Origin: Micrasema longulum
Lineage: Eukaryota; Arthropoda; Insecta; Trichoptera; Brachycentridae
Length of the DNA: 64,000 nt
Direction of reading: 5' to 3'
Assembly (NCBI GenBank): GCA_022494885.1
Contig: JAGVSM010001127.1
Coordinates: 62,001 to 126,000 of the forward strand
The notes under the pieces were generated by a model, which had not been told where the DNA came from, searched no databases, and saw only the letters and a list, made by a program, of their open reading frames with translations. Both the position numbers and the translations under genes were made by a program. Positions 55,326 through 64,000 of this stretch are shown one piece after another; the first letter of the stretch is position 1, and every line of letters starts with the position of its first letter.

Positions 55326-55694
55326 ACTGAGAAATGAACCGTCAGAAACGACATGTTAAGTGACCTACACCCCACGTACGCCCAGAAATCAACGTTATAA
55401 ATTAATTAATTTGGGTGCAAGTAAACTCCATTCCGATACTAACTCTAGCAGACTTGGCTTGTCCATAACTGAACATATTTTATGTAAAATATAATATGTA
55501 CATTATTTAACTGTTTATCATGCAGTACTGATTTATTTATTGTCTATATAAAATTCATCAGTTCAAATAGTAAAATTTGTAGTTAAAAAGTATTCAATCT
55601 CTCGAGAAGTTTATTCATTATTTACGTAACAGAGAGTAATTTTTCCAACACGTATTTTCGGGTCTTACGATCTTTTATTAGCTTCTTCTTCTTT
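55326..55694. other. AT-rich spacer
   Basis: Nothing recognised. Confidence 0.4.
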
Positions 55695-55860
55695 GTTTAG
55701 ATTGGTTGATCTGTTATTGACTAGAGAGTGATTCCTGAGACGCTGGGTTCCAGTTGTTTTTCCATCTTTTTAGTGGTCTTCCGAGCAGACGGCCACCAGC
55801 TGGGATTTTTTCATGGGCCACGGTAAATAGGATTCTGGAGCTGTTCACTCTACCCATTCA
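55695..55860 (-). pseudogene. RTE-like LINE 3' terminal fragment
   Basis: Minus-strand sequence with a GGCCGTCTGCTCGGAAGACC block (GRLLGRP-like) and a final run of AAGAAGAAGAAG-type sequence. It resembles the GRPxxRW...stop region and 3' end of RTE-like elements. Strongly decayed. Confidence 0.45.
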
Positions 55861-55864
55861 TTTA

Positions 55865-56610
55865 TTTATTTTATATTCGATTAACGAATAGTAACATTTA
55901 TCATACATAAAAAAACAAACCAAATAATAAATAAGCCAATCACAAGTTTTCATAAGCAGCATCACAGTAAGTTAAAACATATTCTCAAACGTAAAATAAT
56001 CAATGATCTAAATCCAAAAAAAAAAAAAAAAACACCACATTATGATAATTCTCAAATAAATTGTTTTTTTATAAGATTAAAATTATTTAATATTCGCTAT
56101 AAAAATGAATTTCGCCTTTAATTAGATGAAACAAGAAGAGTATAAAGAAGAAGATTATTCCTAAAAACTCTTTGAGGAACATTAATAGAGAGTTTAGATT
56201 GTAATTTCGGACAGTCTATTGAACTAGAAGCAATTTTTAATAGACAAATCATAACAGCTTTTTTGCAAAGTTTTTGCGGATGTAATAGATGATATTTTTG
56301 ACATATTTAAATGTATTGAACAGATTTAAAATCAATTTCAACTAAAAACACATGTACTTGACTATTTTTTTTGTAAATTTTTAACGCATGAAATATGTAC
56401 ATTGTACAAAGGATTCCACATTTGTAATGCATATTCAAAGTAGCTTCGCACCAATGTACAGTGAAAGATTTTAAGTGTCTTTTCCATGGTGAACGACATA
56501 GAGCTACGTATCACAAAGCCAAGGGCATGTGCAAAAGTAATTTACTATCATGGTAAACACCTAGATCCTTTACAAATAATGAGAGTTGGAGGTTTTTGCC
56601 CTTAAGCGCG
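55865..56610 (-). pseudogene. CR1/Jockey-like LINE relic, thumb to 3' tail
   Basis: The minus-strand translation gives KDLGVYHDSKL near 56575, then HCTLVRSYFEYALQMWNPLY near 56440, then (other frame) SIDCPKLQSKLSINVPQRVF near 56200. The order KDLGV...YxxLVRSxLEYxxxxWNP...IDCPELxSxxxxxVP is that of CR1/Jockey-like ORF2 after the RT catalytic core. The 3' end has an AATAAATAAATG tail near 55860. Several frameshifts and stops. Confidence 0.7.
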
Positions 56611-57119
56611 TAGTTAGTAGGTAAAAAAATAGTTTTCAACTAAATGTAACCCTCTTGCAAGTATGTTAAGACTCTATAACAAAATGGAAAAAAAGTTAAC
56701 ATTGACATTTATCATGATGGAGTAAATAATTATAAAAAAAAAATTACTGTGTATCTTAAATCAAATGCCTTATCCTTATTTTTGTGTATGTAAATTAATT
56801 TTACTCTATTTTATTATATCTTATTTGTTTTTAATTTCTCTTTTCTTTTCTTAAAAAAAATGTAGTTTCTTATGTTTAACTCAATTTTATTTCTTTAACT
56901 CAATCTTTATTCTTATCTTTCACTAAACTTATTCTTTATTATTACTTAATTGATTTTACACACTTATTTTTTATAATTTATAAAAGATGGTGGAGTTCTA
57001 TAATTGAGAATATTTATAAAGAACGTTAGCAATGCTTACTTAAAAAATGTATGTATTTAATGTATTATTGTTGAACTTCCAAACAAATAAAAAAAAATTA
57101 AAAAAACTGAACACTTTAA
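56611..57119. other. AT-rich spacer
   Basis: No gene recognised. Confidence 0.4.
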
Positions 57120-57365
57120 AAGATTGAGGTCCAAACAATTGAACTTGCAGTTATCCTCCAGATAGTCGAGATCTGACCGCAGATCAGATACATCTGCTAG
57201 GCTAGAACGTGATCTCTCCAGAATCTTCTCCATGTTCTGCTCCGCCGTACTATGTCTTGGGTATCGCAAGTCTGTCTAATTTCTTGATTCTGGATTCTGT
57301 CCCTTAGAGTTTTTCCTGCTAATGCCCTTAGTACTTTCATCTCTGGCGTTCTAAGCAGATTAGCT
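57120..57365 (-). pseudogene. RTE-like LINE ORF2 C-terminal relic
   Basis: The minus strand encodes LLRTPEMKVLRALAGKTLRD, then RIQNQEIRQTCDTQDIVRRS, then RFWRDHV. This is the block that precedes the WxGHVxR motif of RTE-like ORF2. It is more complete here than in the other fragments. Confidence 0.7.
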
Positions 57366-58134
57366 AATTTAAGTAAAAACTATATTTTATTATGGTGATG
57401 TCATCAGATAAAAAAAACGAATTTGCATATCGACGCGACGATGCATTAAACGGTAAAAAGGATGAATGACTGATACACGATAAAATAAATTTTGCAGCTG
57501 AGTCAACTAAAGATTTTGTGAATGTAAAATAAAAGTTACATTTTTTATTTTCCATCGATTCCAAAACAAGACAGGTGTTATGTTAAACCATTTCAGCTAC
57601 AAACGTGAATTCGTAAAAATAAACCAAAATTTATGAGATATAAATCCGTGGATTTTATGAACGTCGTACAAAAGAGTTTTCGATGTAAACGCCAAAATTT
57701 TACGTTCGATATTCATTGGCACATAAGACGAAATATGAAATTATTATTTTTTTTAAATATAAATTCATTTCGCCTATAGTAGCGCGTCAGTCACTTTAAC
57801 ATTCGATATTTGAATGATCATTAATTTGCAAATAAACATATTAACACTCCTTTCTCTGTAATGTGTAGCTAGTACACATTGCATCTAATAGCTTTTATAT
57901 AAATATAATAAATACTGGTATAAAATTTTCGGTATTCCTCTGTTAAACATTTAGGTCAATAATTTATTATCAAATTACAAATACTATTGGGCCCAGAAAA
58001 GGTACTTAATATCAGAAATCGGAGATAAATTATCAATACAAAACTAATGTGTGGCAAATTGCCGCGTATGAAGTAAAATATATAAATATATTTTTTAAAA
58101 AGGAATAACCCGCTAAGCTTCTATTTTGAGGCTT
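57366..58134. other. AT-rich spacer
   Basis: No gene recognised. Confidence 0.4.
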
Positions 58135-58315
58135 GTCAGCAGGTGGGATAGAGGGGATATGGAAGAAGGTAATGAAAAATACACCACAACACCCAGACCA
58201 ATTGAGAAAAAAATCTTTCTTGGATTTTTTTATTGCAACTGGCGGGAATCGAACCCGCGACGCCAGTTTCACGGATAACCGTCTAACTAACTGCGCCACG
58301 GCGCCTGTCTGCCTT
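58135..58315 (-). repeat. tRNA-derived SINE family D
   Basis: Read on the minus strand: GGCGCCGTGGCGCAGTTAGT (box A), then GCGGGTTCGATTCCCGC (an intact T arm and box B), then a tRNA-unrelated body with CTCAATTGGTCTGGGTGTTG. The 5' acceptor bases GGCGCCG have no complement after the T arm, so it is a SINE or tRNA pseudogene and not a functional tRNA. Confidence 0.7.
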
Positions 58316-59601
58316 ACTGAATATACGATTGTTACACACACTTCTTACGTATCACTCTCGATGTTGCAGGTATATTCGCAAGCAAAAAAATCACGCAGGC
58401 CAATAACTAACTAAAATAATAACCAAGAGCCATTACATTACATTCACAGACAACAGTAGCTCTCCGAGCTCCGTTTAGGGTGGTTTTTTTGCTCGCGCTG
58501 CGAGCATAAATTATTTGTGATTTTATGTCTTTAGCAATTACAATTAAAATACTATCATAACGAATTGAAGCGATTACCTATGAGTATTATATTTTCCGAT
58601 TTCAAATCTCTCAATTGTGCATGTCTAATAATTACACAGCACTGGAACGCGGGGATGTTTTTAGCACAGTAAGGGAAGCGTTAATCAGTTCAAAGGTTGA
58701 AGACAAATATGCAGAATGGTAAATAGTTATAACTCTCTAATGCTCGTATTTGGAGACAAATCTCAGGAAAGTAAGGAGAGTTCTAATTTTATATGCAGAG
58801 AATAAATTGAAACTCTGGACAATAGAATATACTTTTCTCACTTTAAGTTATCTCTGAATATGGACACCAGCGTACTGATTGCAAACTTATTGCTATAAAA
58901 AAATGGATATTAGAAGTGGGTTGCGAATGGATCGATAGGCAAAAAAATAGTTATGTGCAAAGTGTTTTTGTCATAATGTTTTATATGGATTTATTGTGTT
59001 TAATTGACATGGGCACAGCCTTAAAAGCCCTTATATGTTCTTTAAAAATAAATAAATAAAATTTTATTTAAGGCATGTTTTAAATTGACGTCAAATTGTC
59101 CTTCAGCTCGGTACATCCGATTTATCACATATTATCTTTTTTTTTTTTTAAATATGCAAACATTGTAAAATAATAAATAAAATCTTGATTTAGAAGTATA
59201 AGATCACAAATTATATTCCCGATAAGGTGGACGTAAGATTGAATGTACATAATTATGTGTTAATCTTTAATTATTTTCTTTCTAGAATCTGAGAATGAAG
59301 CGTATGCAAAACAATTAAATAATGACAAATAGCCTTATATTCTTTTCAATGATTTTTGACAGAAAAAAAAAGTAATATTTTTTTATAGTGGTGTAATTTT
59401 GTGCAAATTAAAAGCTAACAAAAATATTGTAAGCCTGAGTGGTAAGATTATTTCCTAGCTCAGGTCCTAATGCGCTTATTGCCTATCAGAATACGCTTCG
59501 GTAAATAAACCAATGATGTAACATCGTTTTGAGCTAGGAAAGGGAAAAAAAGGAATGATCGCACAATATTTTTTCCTATAAAAGATTTAAAATAATAAAT
59601 A
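58316..59601. other. AT-rich spacer
   Basis: A TGACGTCA palindrome is at 59096-59103, and a TTAAAAGCCCTTATATG LINE-end-like block with an AATAAATAAAT tract lies near 59020-59060. No gene. Confidence 0.4.
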
Positions 59602-59742
59602 ACAAAGTAACTGTTTTTTTTTTTATTTTTTTTTTTTTTATATATATTTGGACCCCTGTATTTAGTAGCCTTACGTGTCATGTACAAGGCTAAGGTACTC
59701 GGAAAAAAAAGTTTTTGTTTGTCTTGGAAATGGGATGTTCGA

Positions 59743-61215
59743 TCACTGATTTTGGTTTATTACCTTTATGAGTCCAATCACCATTGTTGCAAAGTTCAAG
59801 AACAGTGGCGCATGATAACTACTTTTTACTACAGTGTGGATATCTGTTAAGGATATTCCATCTTTCCTGCATTCTGCTTCAAGATTATGGCGTTGCAAAC
59901 TGAAAAATGGGCACTGAAATAACAGATGTTCTATACTCTGTGAAGAAATATCATCGCATGGACAATAGTCATCATTCCTTAATTTAAACCTATATAGATA
60001 ACTTCTCATAGCTCCGTGTCCGGTAAAAATTTGGGTCGTTTCGAAAGTACTTTGGTGATGATGACGGAAGTTTGCTGCATCAGCCAGCGTTGGGAAAAAC
60101 ATTTTAGTGATTTTACCTGCAGAAGAAGCGCGGTAATGATCCTCCCAACGCTGCTGCGTATTTTGTTTTATACAGCGTTTGGCAAAGCTAAAGGGAAATT
60201 CTGAGAAGAAAGGTGCCGTTCTTTTACAAGTTGCGGATCTTGCTCGTTCATCCGCTCTCTCATTTCCCACGATACCAGCATGTCCTCTTATCCAGCATAT
60301 TTGAATGTTCATCCCTCTTATTTTTAGATGCTTAATTTTACTCTGAATATCTACAATGAATGGATTTACCGACCGAGTATCTGTTATAGCTTGAACGCCC
60401 GAACGACAATCTGATAATATTTTTGCAATAACCCATCTCTCTGGTGGTTTCTTTAATAACCATTCGAGAGCTTCTCGTATTGCGAGTAGTTCAGCCTGGA
60501 AAACTGAGCAGAAATTATCTAATTTAAATGTTCTGCCTGGTAATTCTTTATCACTCTCAAAGGGAACGAATGCCGCTCCCACTTTTCCGTCGAGCAGGCT
60601 ACCATCCGTAAAGATTCTAATTTCGTTGGGAGCATAAGGAGGTATATCTTTGTCAAGTAAAAGAATATTTTCGGGAATTCTTTCGCACGGGTGAGGTAAA
60701 TCGAAATAGTTTGCAGTTCCTTGATACTTGCGATCATCTGGAATGGAATACAGCTTACCAAATTTCTTAACATTATAAATGTCCTTCCTTTCTTGAATTT
60801 TAAGGTCTAACGGTGTAAATCCTGTTAGAGCTTGAGCAGAGATGAGTGAAATGGTTCTGTATCCTCTACAAGATCTTATGGCAAATTGTCTTTGTAAGCT
60901 GTCAAGTTTTTTCTTATTGCATTTCTTTTTAACCGCTTCACCCCATAAGCTGGCCGCATATGTAACAAGAGGTTCAATTGCACCATAATATATTTGCTGC
61001 ATTACCGCAGGAGAGCACCCCCATGTTGGTTTTGCCGCTCTCACAAGCATTCCAGAAAGATTGGCAGCCTTCTTGCAGACGTTATCCACATGTAGTGACC
61101 AGTTGAGATGCTTGTCTACAGTTACACCTAATACCCTAATAGAGTCAGCAAGAGCTAGCTTTACACCGTTCATGAATAAATTAGGAAGAGTTTCTTTTCT
61201 TTTGGTTACTAACAT
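59743..61215 (-). CDS. LINE ORF2, segment 3: RNase H and CCHC C-terminus
   Basis: This is the 490-codon C-terminal part of ORF2, read in the third frame after a frameshift at about 61220. Residues 1-150 form the post-RT region (VLGVTVDKHLNW, then YGAIEPLVTYAASLWGEAV, then QRQFAIRSCRGYRTIS). Residues about 200-325 form an RNase H domain with the acidic set D204 (IFTDGS), E242 (AELLAIREAL), D269 (LSDCRS) and D322 (GNERADERA). A C-terminal zinc motif Cx1Cx9Hx4C lies at 418-435, as in R1/I-type ORF2. It would degrade the RNA of RNA:DNA hybrids and complete the reverse transcription machinery. Listed as a separate frame only because of the frameshift; the Met at 61215 is not a real start. Confidence 0.85.
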   Translation of the reverse strand: MLVTKRKETLPNLFMNGVKLALADSIRVLGVTVDKHLNWSLHVDNVCKKAANLSGMLVRAAKPTWGCSPAVMQQIYYGAIEPLVTYAASLWGEAVKKKCNKKKLDSLQRQFAIRSCRGYRTISLISAQALTGFTPLDLKIQERKDIYNVKKFGKLYSIPDDRKYQGTANYFDLPHPCERIPENILLLDKDIPPYAPNEIRIFTDGSLLDGKVGAAFVPFESDKELPGRTFKLDNFCSVFQAELLAIREALEWLLKKPPERWVIAKILSDCRSGVQAITDTRSVNPFIVDIQSKIKHLKIRGMNIQICWIRGHAGIVGNERADERARSATCKRTAPFFSEFPFSFAKRCIKQNTQQRWEDHYRASSAGKITKMFFPTLADAANFRHHHQSTFETTQIFTGHGAMRSYLYRFKLRNDDYCPCDDISSQSIEHLLFQCPFFSLQRHNLEAECRKDGISLTDIHTVVKSSYHAPLFLNFATMVIGLIKVINQNQ

Positions 61216-62314
61216 CGCTTTCGTTTTTTTCCTCTGAGAAGTTAAGTTTAACCTTTTTTCCCCAATCAGCTATTGTCGAAAGGGCACAGTTTGTTCTTTC
61301 TTCGGCTTCAGACATAAGTTGAGCTCTGACTGTCAGAAAAACATCATCAGCAAACGCTTGTATGTTAATTCCATTTCCAAAATCTATTTGTAAAAGATCA
61401 TCCAAAATTATATTCCAAAAGCTTGGACCACAAACTGAACCTTGAATACATCCTTGTGAAGTCTTTTTGTGTTTAGTTATATCTGCGTGTGTTATTTTGA
61501 CCTCTCTGTTTTCAAGATAGTCGATAACTAGTTCCAAAATATTTTTAGGGCAGTTTTTTCGACGTAGTTGACATATTAAGAATGGCCACCAAGCATGATC
61601 AAAGGCTCCACGGATGTCCAATGAGACAGCTATGACGATTTGGCGGCTATTTTTTCCTTCATTTATAGAGCTGATGGCTGCATTTAAGGCGTCTTCGGTA
61701 GACTTCTGGGGTGTGAAGCCAAATTGTTTTGGGCTTAGCTTTTTATTAAGATGCCAAGAAATTCTTTCAATCATAAGTTTCTCCAAAACCTTTCCAAAAA
61801 CTGGAATGAGCCCAATAGGTCTATATGATTTAACATCGTTTTTCTCGACTTTGCCAGGTTTTGGTATAACAATAACATTAGAGCACTTCCAACAGATAGG
61901 AAAGCAATGAAGTCGTAAACATGCGTTGTACATTTCTAAAACTTCATTTTCAAATAGTTCTGTGACCTTAGTGCATATATCTAATGTAAAGTAGTCATTG
62001 CCCGGTGCTTTTTTGGGGCTCATATTCCGTAGTATATTAACTATTTCTTGTTTGGTAAATAGTGGATCGTCTGGTTCAATAGATGAAAGTTGAGCTTCGT
62101 TTCTTATTTCAGAGTGCAGCACTAATTCTGAGGTGGCGTCATCGTCTGGAAAAAAGTGTTCCAAAAGACCCTGCACAGAGTCTTCAGCAGTTTTGAAAAC
62201 TGTGTCTCCATTTTTAAGAGACATTGGAGGATTCTTGTTGTCATTCTTTGCTAGGACCCTGTATATAGCAGACCAAGCTGTTTCCTTGTTTTGTATTGAG
62301 CAATATTTTTCCAC
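61181..62314 (-). CDS. LINE ORF2, segment 2: reverse transcriptase
   Basis: A 377-codon open segment holds the full RT domain. It contains APGNDYF (about 103), the IPKPGK block, YRPIGL (164-169), LSPKQFGF, the first catalytic Asp in SLDIRGAFDHAWW (D233), QGCIQGSVCGPSFWN (about 287-301) and the FADD catalytic box (321-324). All catalytic aspartates are intact. The first residues belong after a frameshift near 62305, and the last 15 or so codons are out of frame after a second frameshift near 61220. The AWWP block points to the R1 group. Function: target-primed cDNA synthesis from the element's own RNA. Confidence 0.9.
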   Translation of the reverse strand: MEKYCSIQNKETAWSAIYRVLAKNDNKNPPMSLKNGDTVFKTAEDSVQGLLEHFFPDDDATSELVLHSEIRNEAQLSSIEPDDPLFTKQEIVNILRNMSPKKAPGNDYFTLDICTKVTELFENEVLEMYNACLRLHCFPICWKCSNVIVIPKPGKVEKNDVKSYRPIGLIPVFGKVLEKLMIERISWHLNKKLSPKQFGFTPQKSTEDALNAAISSINEGKNSRQIVIAVSLDIRGAFDHAWWPFLICQLRRKNCPKNILELVIDYLENREVKITHADITKHKKTSQGCIQGSVCGPSFWNIILDDLLQIDFGNGINIQAFADDVFLTVRAQLMSEAEERTNCALSTIADWGKKVKLNFSEEKNESDVSNQKKRNSS

Positions 62315-63507
62315 GATTCTATCTTGGCATCAGCAATAGCTTTCTTATAATTTTCTTTTGCTTTTAAATATGCGGGAAGCGTAATGGTTTCGCGTCTAGT
62401 TATTCCAGAATTCCGTAGTTTGTGCTTAGCTTTTATCACATTCTTTTTCAGTGCAGTTAGTTCATTAGACCACCAGGGGCAGGGTTCTCTATATTTTGTA
62501 CTGTTTTTTAGTATCATTGTTGAATTGCATCCCTCGGTTAGTGCTTGATTAAGATTGTTAATTTGATTTTCTAAATCTCGAGAGTTAGATGCACTACTGA
62601 AACTTGTTTTTGAGACTTTTCTGTCAGATAGTTCTTTTTGTACTATTTGTTTAAACAAATTCCAGTCCACATTTTTAGTTGGATATTTGAAGATTTTAGA
62701 CTGTTTGTGAGGTATTTTGGTGCTGGTATTTATTGTGAAAGTAATGGGATTGTGATCGCTAAGAGAATTCAATTTATCAGCAACTTCCCAATTTGTAACA
62801 CTTTTTAAGAAGTAAGTCGAGCAAAAGGTTACGTCAATAATGCTTTTTATGTGAAGAGTGCCACGAAACGTTTCAAATGTAGGTTTGTGGCCAGAGTTAA
62901 GAATGTAGAAATCCAATTCGGAAAGACAATCTGCTACAGCCTCTCCTCTTCTATCTGTTTTATTGCTACCCCACCACAAGCTTTTGGCATTTAAGTCTCC
63001 GCCAGCAAGTACAGTTTTATTATTAATTCTTACTACATTTCGCAATATATTTAGTGACGGAATAGGATCTCGATCCGGTTCAATATAAATTGATCCAATC
63101 ACCAGGATTTCGTTTGGTAGCGTTAGTTCAGCGTAAACATCATTAGCTCCTGAGTAATGACTTAGCATCATAATGGAAAGATCAGTTTTGAATACTATTA
63201 TTGCAGCCTTTACTCGTGTGCTGACTTGAGGCGCTTGAAATACTACAATGCCTGGTGGTGCTTTCATGTTGTTAAAAGCGCCTACGTATGGCTCCTGTAC
63301 TAATGCAATATCTACGCGATTACGATTAGCATACAATTCATCAGTAGCTGCTCTGCAGCGTTGAAGGTTCCATTGAAGTATCTTAAGAGGACGAGTATGG
63401 AGCTTATAAGCTATAGTCAATTCTTTGCTGGGCTCTTTCTTCCATTTTGAGTAAAAAAGGACAGGTCCTGCTGTTGGCCTTATGTTTTGTAACATGTTCG
63501 TTGCCAC
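62251..63507 (-). CDS. LINE ORF2, segment 1: AP-type endonuclease
   Basis: The N-terminal 418 codons of ORF2, overlapping ORF1 by about 100 bp in a different frame, which is usual for this group. The APE-like endonuclease spans about 41-260: LKILQWNLQRC (catalytic Asn 47), ALVQEPYVG (E72), GGDLNAKSLWWG (D171/N173), SIIDVTF (D225) and LSDHNPITF (D251/H252). All key residues are present. The linker with WWSNELTALKK leads to the RT. The frame drifts near 62305 within a run of As, so residues after about 400 are out of frame. Role: nicks the chromosomal target to prime reverse transcription. Confidence 0.9.
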   Translation of the reverse strand: MATNMLQNIRPTAGPVLFYSKWKKEPSKELTIAYKLHTRPLKILQWNLQRCRAATDELYANRNRVDIALVQEPYVGAFNNMKAPPGIVVFQAPQVSTRVKAAIIVFKTDLSIMMLSHYSGANDVYAELTLPNEILVIGSIYIEPDRDPIPSLNILRNVVRINNKTVLAGGDLNAKSLWWGSNKTDRRGEAVADCLSELDFYILNSGHKPTFETFRGTLHIKSIIDVTFCSTYFLKSVTNWEVADKLNSLSDHNPITFTINTSTKIPHKQSKIFKYPTKNVDWNLFKQIVQKELSDRKVSKTSFSSASNSRDLENQINNLNQALTEGCNSTMILKNSTKYREPCPWWSNELTALKKNVIKAKHKLRNSGITRRETITLPAYLKAKENYKKAIADAKIESWKNIAQYKTRKQLGLLYTGS

Positions 63508-63724
63508 GCGAAGATTTAAAGCAGTTCCAACACTTAGTCATAGATTTATCATCTTTATGTGAGCAATCCATTGATTTATGTTCACCTGCGCAGTGTAGGC
63601 ATCTGTCCTTCTTTTCGAGACACTTAGATGTTGAATGCCCAAAGTTCATGCATTTATAGCACTGGAGAAGAGCGGAAGAGCGGAAGAGCGGAAGAGAGAG
63701 TACAAAGTAACTGTTAGTTGTCAT
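63404..63724 (-). CDS. LINE ORF1 C-terminal zinc-knuckle region (truncated)
   Basis: The real ORF1 sequence begins near residue 19 (LLQCYKC). Zinc knuckles follow: CYKCMNFGHSTSKC (Cx2Cx4Hx4C), CLHCAGEHKSMDC (Cx2Cx3Hx4C) and a third CWNC...H...C. This is the nucleic-acid-binding C-terminus of a gag-like ORF1 protein. The first 18 codons are not ORF1: they come from the target DNA (including the TSD) and an 8-bp tandem repeat at the junction. Because the 5' end is lost, ORF1 and the internal promoter are absent and this copy cannot be autonomous. Confidence 0.85.
   Translation of the reverse strand: MTTNSYFVLSLPLFRSSALLQCYKCMNFGHSTSKCLEKKDRCLHCAGEHKSMDCSHKDDKSMTKCWNCFKSSRGNEHVTKHKANSRTCPFLLKMEERAQQRIDYSL
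63667..63698. repeat. 8-bp tandem repeat at the LINE 5' junction
   Basis: GAAGAGCG three times, then GAAGAGAG, between ORF1 sequence and the TSD. Confidence 0.8.
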
Positions 63725-64000
63725 GTAAAAAAAAAGTAAGTATTTTATTTAACCCTTCTGGGCCTAAGAGGGTTATCTAGGGTCCCCAAGGCAGCATACG
63801 TTTTCAATAACTTTTTGGTTTATCGTGTAGAATTTTGGCTGCTGAGGGTTGGTGGAGCTCCTTGTATAGTTTGAATTGACAGAAGACACGAGGTTGATGT
63901 TTAATGCGTATATATTACATTTCGAATAAATATTGAATTGTTTCGCGCGAGTGTTACGGTGATGAGGAGTTAAAGTAATTGCACTTAAACTGGGCGTTGA
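63716..64000. other. Flanking genomic sequence
   Basis: The continuation of the target DNA, starting AGTTGTCATG after the TSD. It contains a CTGGGCCTAAGAGGG patch and TCGCGCGAGTG. No gene is recognised before the window ends. Confidence 0.4.

Larger units (their letters stand above)
59602..63715 (-). mobile_element. 5'-truncated non-LTR retrotransposon (R1/I-type) with 14-bp TSD
   Basis: ACAAAGTAACTGTT is present at 59602-59615 and again at 63702-63715, a perfect 14-bp target site duplication. Between them (59616-63701, 4.09 kb) lies a minus-strand LINE. The 3' end carries an A-rich tail (seen as a T-rich tract at 59616-59640). The 5' end is truncated inside ORF1, with an 8-bp tandem repeat at the junction. 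Insertion by target-primed reverse transcription is the straightforward reading. The presence of RNase H after the RT, and an R1-like AFDxAWWP block in the RT, place it in the R1/I/LOA part of the LINE tree. I cannot settle the clade without a phylogeny. Confidence 0.9.

Noticed and set aside
58240..58312. Possible functional tRNA gene on the minus strand
   Set aside because: Box A, box B and the T arm are excellent, but the 5' acceptor bases have no complement after the T arm and a SINE-like body follows. Called as SINE family D.
58033..58341. 102-codon minus-strand ORF beginning MCVTIVYSVRQTG
   Set aside because: It is the translation of SINE D, with the tRNA-like GAVAQLVRRLSVKLASRVRFP stretch, and not a protein gene.
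60016..60204. Plus-strand ORF inside the LINE
   Set aside because: Antisense of the RNase H segment.

Overview
This window looks like AT-rich, repeat-dense nuclear DNA from an arthropod, most likely an insect. The evidence is the mix of degraded transposons: a BEL/Pao LTR element, CR1/Jockey-like and RTE-like LINE 3' ends, an R1/I-type LINE, Tc1, pogo, hAT and Harbinger DNA elements, and tRNA-derived SINEs. There is no operon-like gene packing. I found no rRNA gene, no CRISPR array, no functional tRNA and no host gene that I can name. The exact host taxon cannot be settled from the sequence alone.

Layout. Bases 1-1788 are AT-rich with no recognisable gene. Bases 1789-5000 hold a 3'-truncated BEL/Pao retrotransposon: a probable 5' LTR, a leader, and a gag-protease-RT frame that stops inside the RT domain. 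Bases 5100-15500 are a graveyard of LINE 3' ends, short inverted-repeat elements, SINE pieces and a roughly 1.0 kb Harbinger-like element with a LINE tail nested in it. Bases 15600-37400 hold three non-autonomous hAT elements with 8-bp target duplications (two are related copies in opposite orientation), many SINEs, dispersed hairpin motifs that resemble the hammerhead ribozyme core, RTE-like relics and a few candidate host exons. Bases 38000-58300 continue the pattern, with an internally deleted pogo element, an unclassified 440-bp inverted-repeat element, a Tc1 element containing nested insertions, and more SINEs and LINE ends. Bases 59616-63701 hold the best-preserved gene set: a minus-strand, 5'-truncated non-LTR retrotransposon with ORF1 zinc knuckles and an ORF2 carrying AP endonuclease, reverse transcriptase, RNase H and a C-terminal CCHC motif. 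It is flanked by a perfect 14-bp target duplication and broken only by two frameshifts in A-tracts.

Autonomous LINEs of the kinds seen here would supply reverse transcriptase for SINE mobilisation, and the SINEs and MITEs present are all non-autonomous. The best candidates for host coding sequence are a minus-strand first exon with an excellent splice donor (33224-33370), a THAP-like N-terminal exon (18248-18328) and a possible terminal exon ending in a membrane segment (27928-28161). All three are tentative.

The most unusual non-coding signal is a set of about nine dispersed hairpins. They share a GANGA - stem-loop - GAAACCGGT layout, and their flanking and internal stems differ between families but mostly remain paired.
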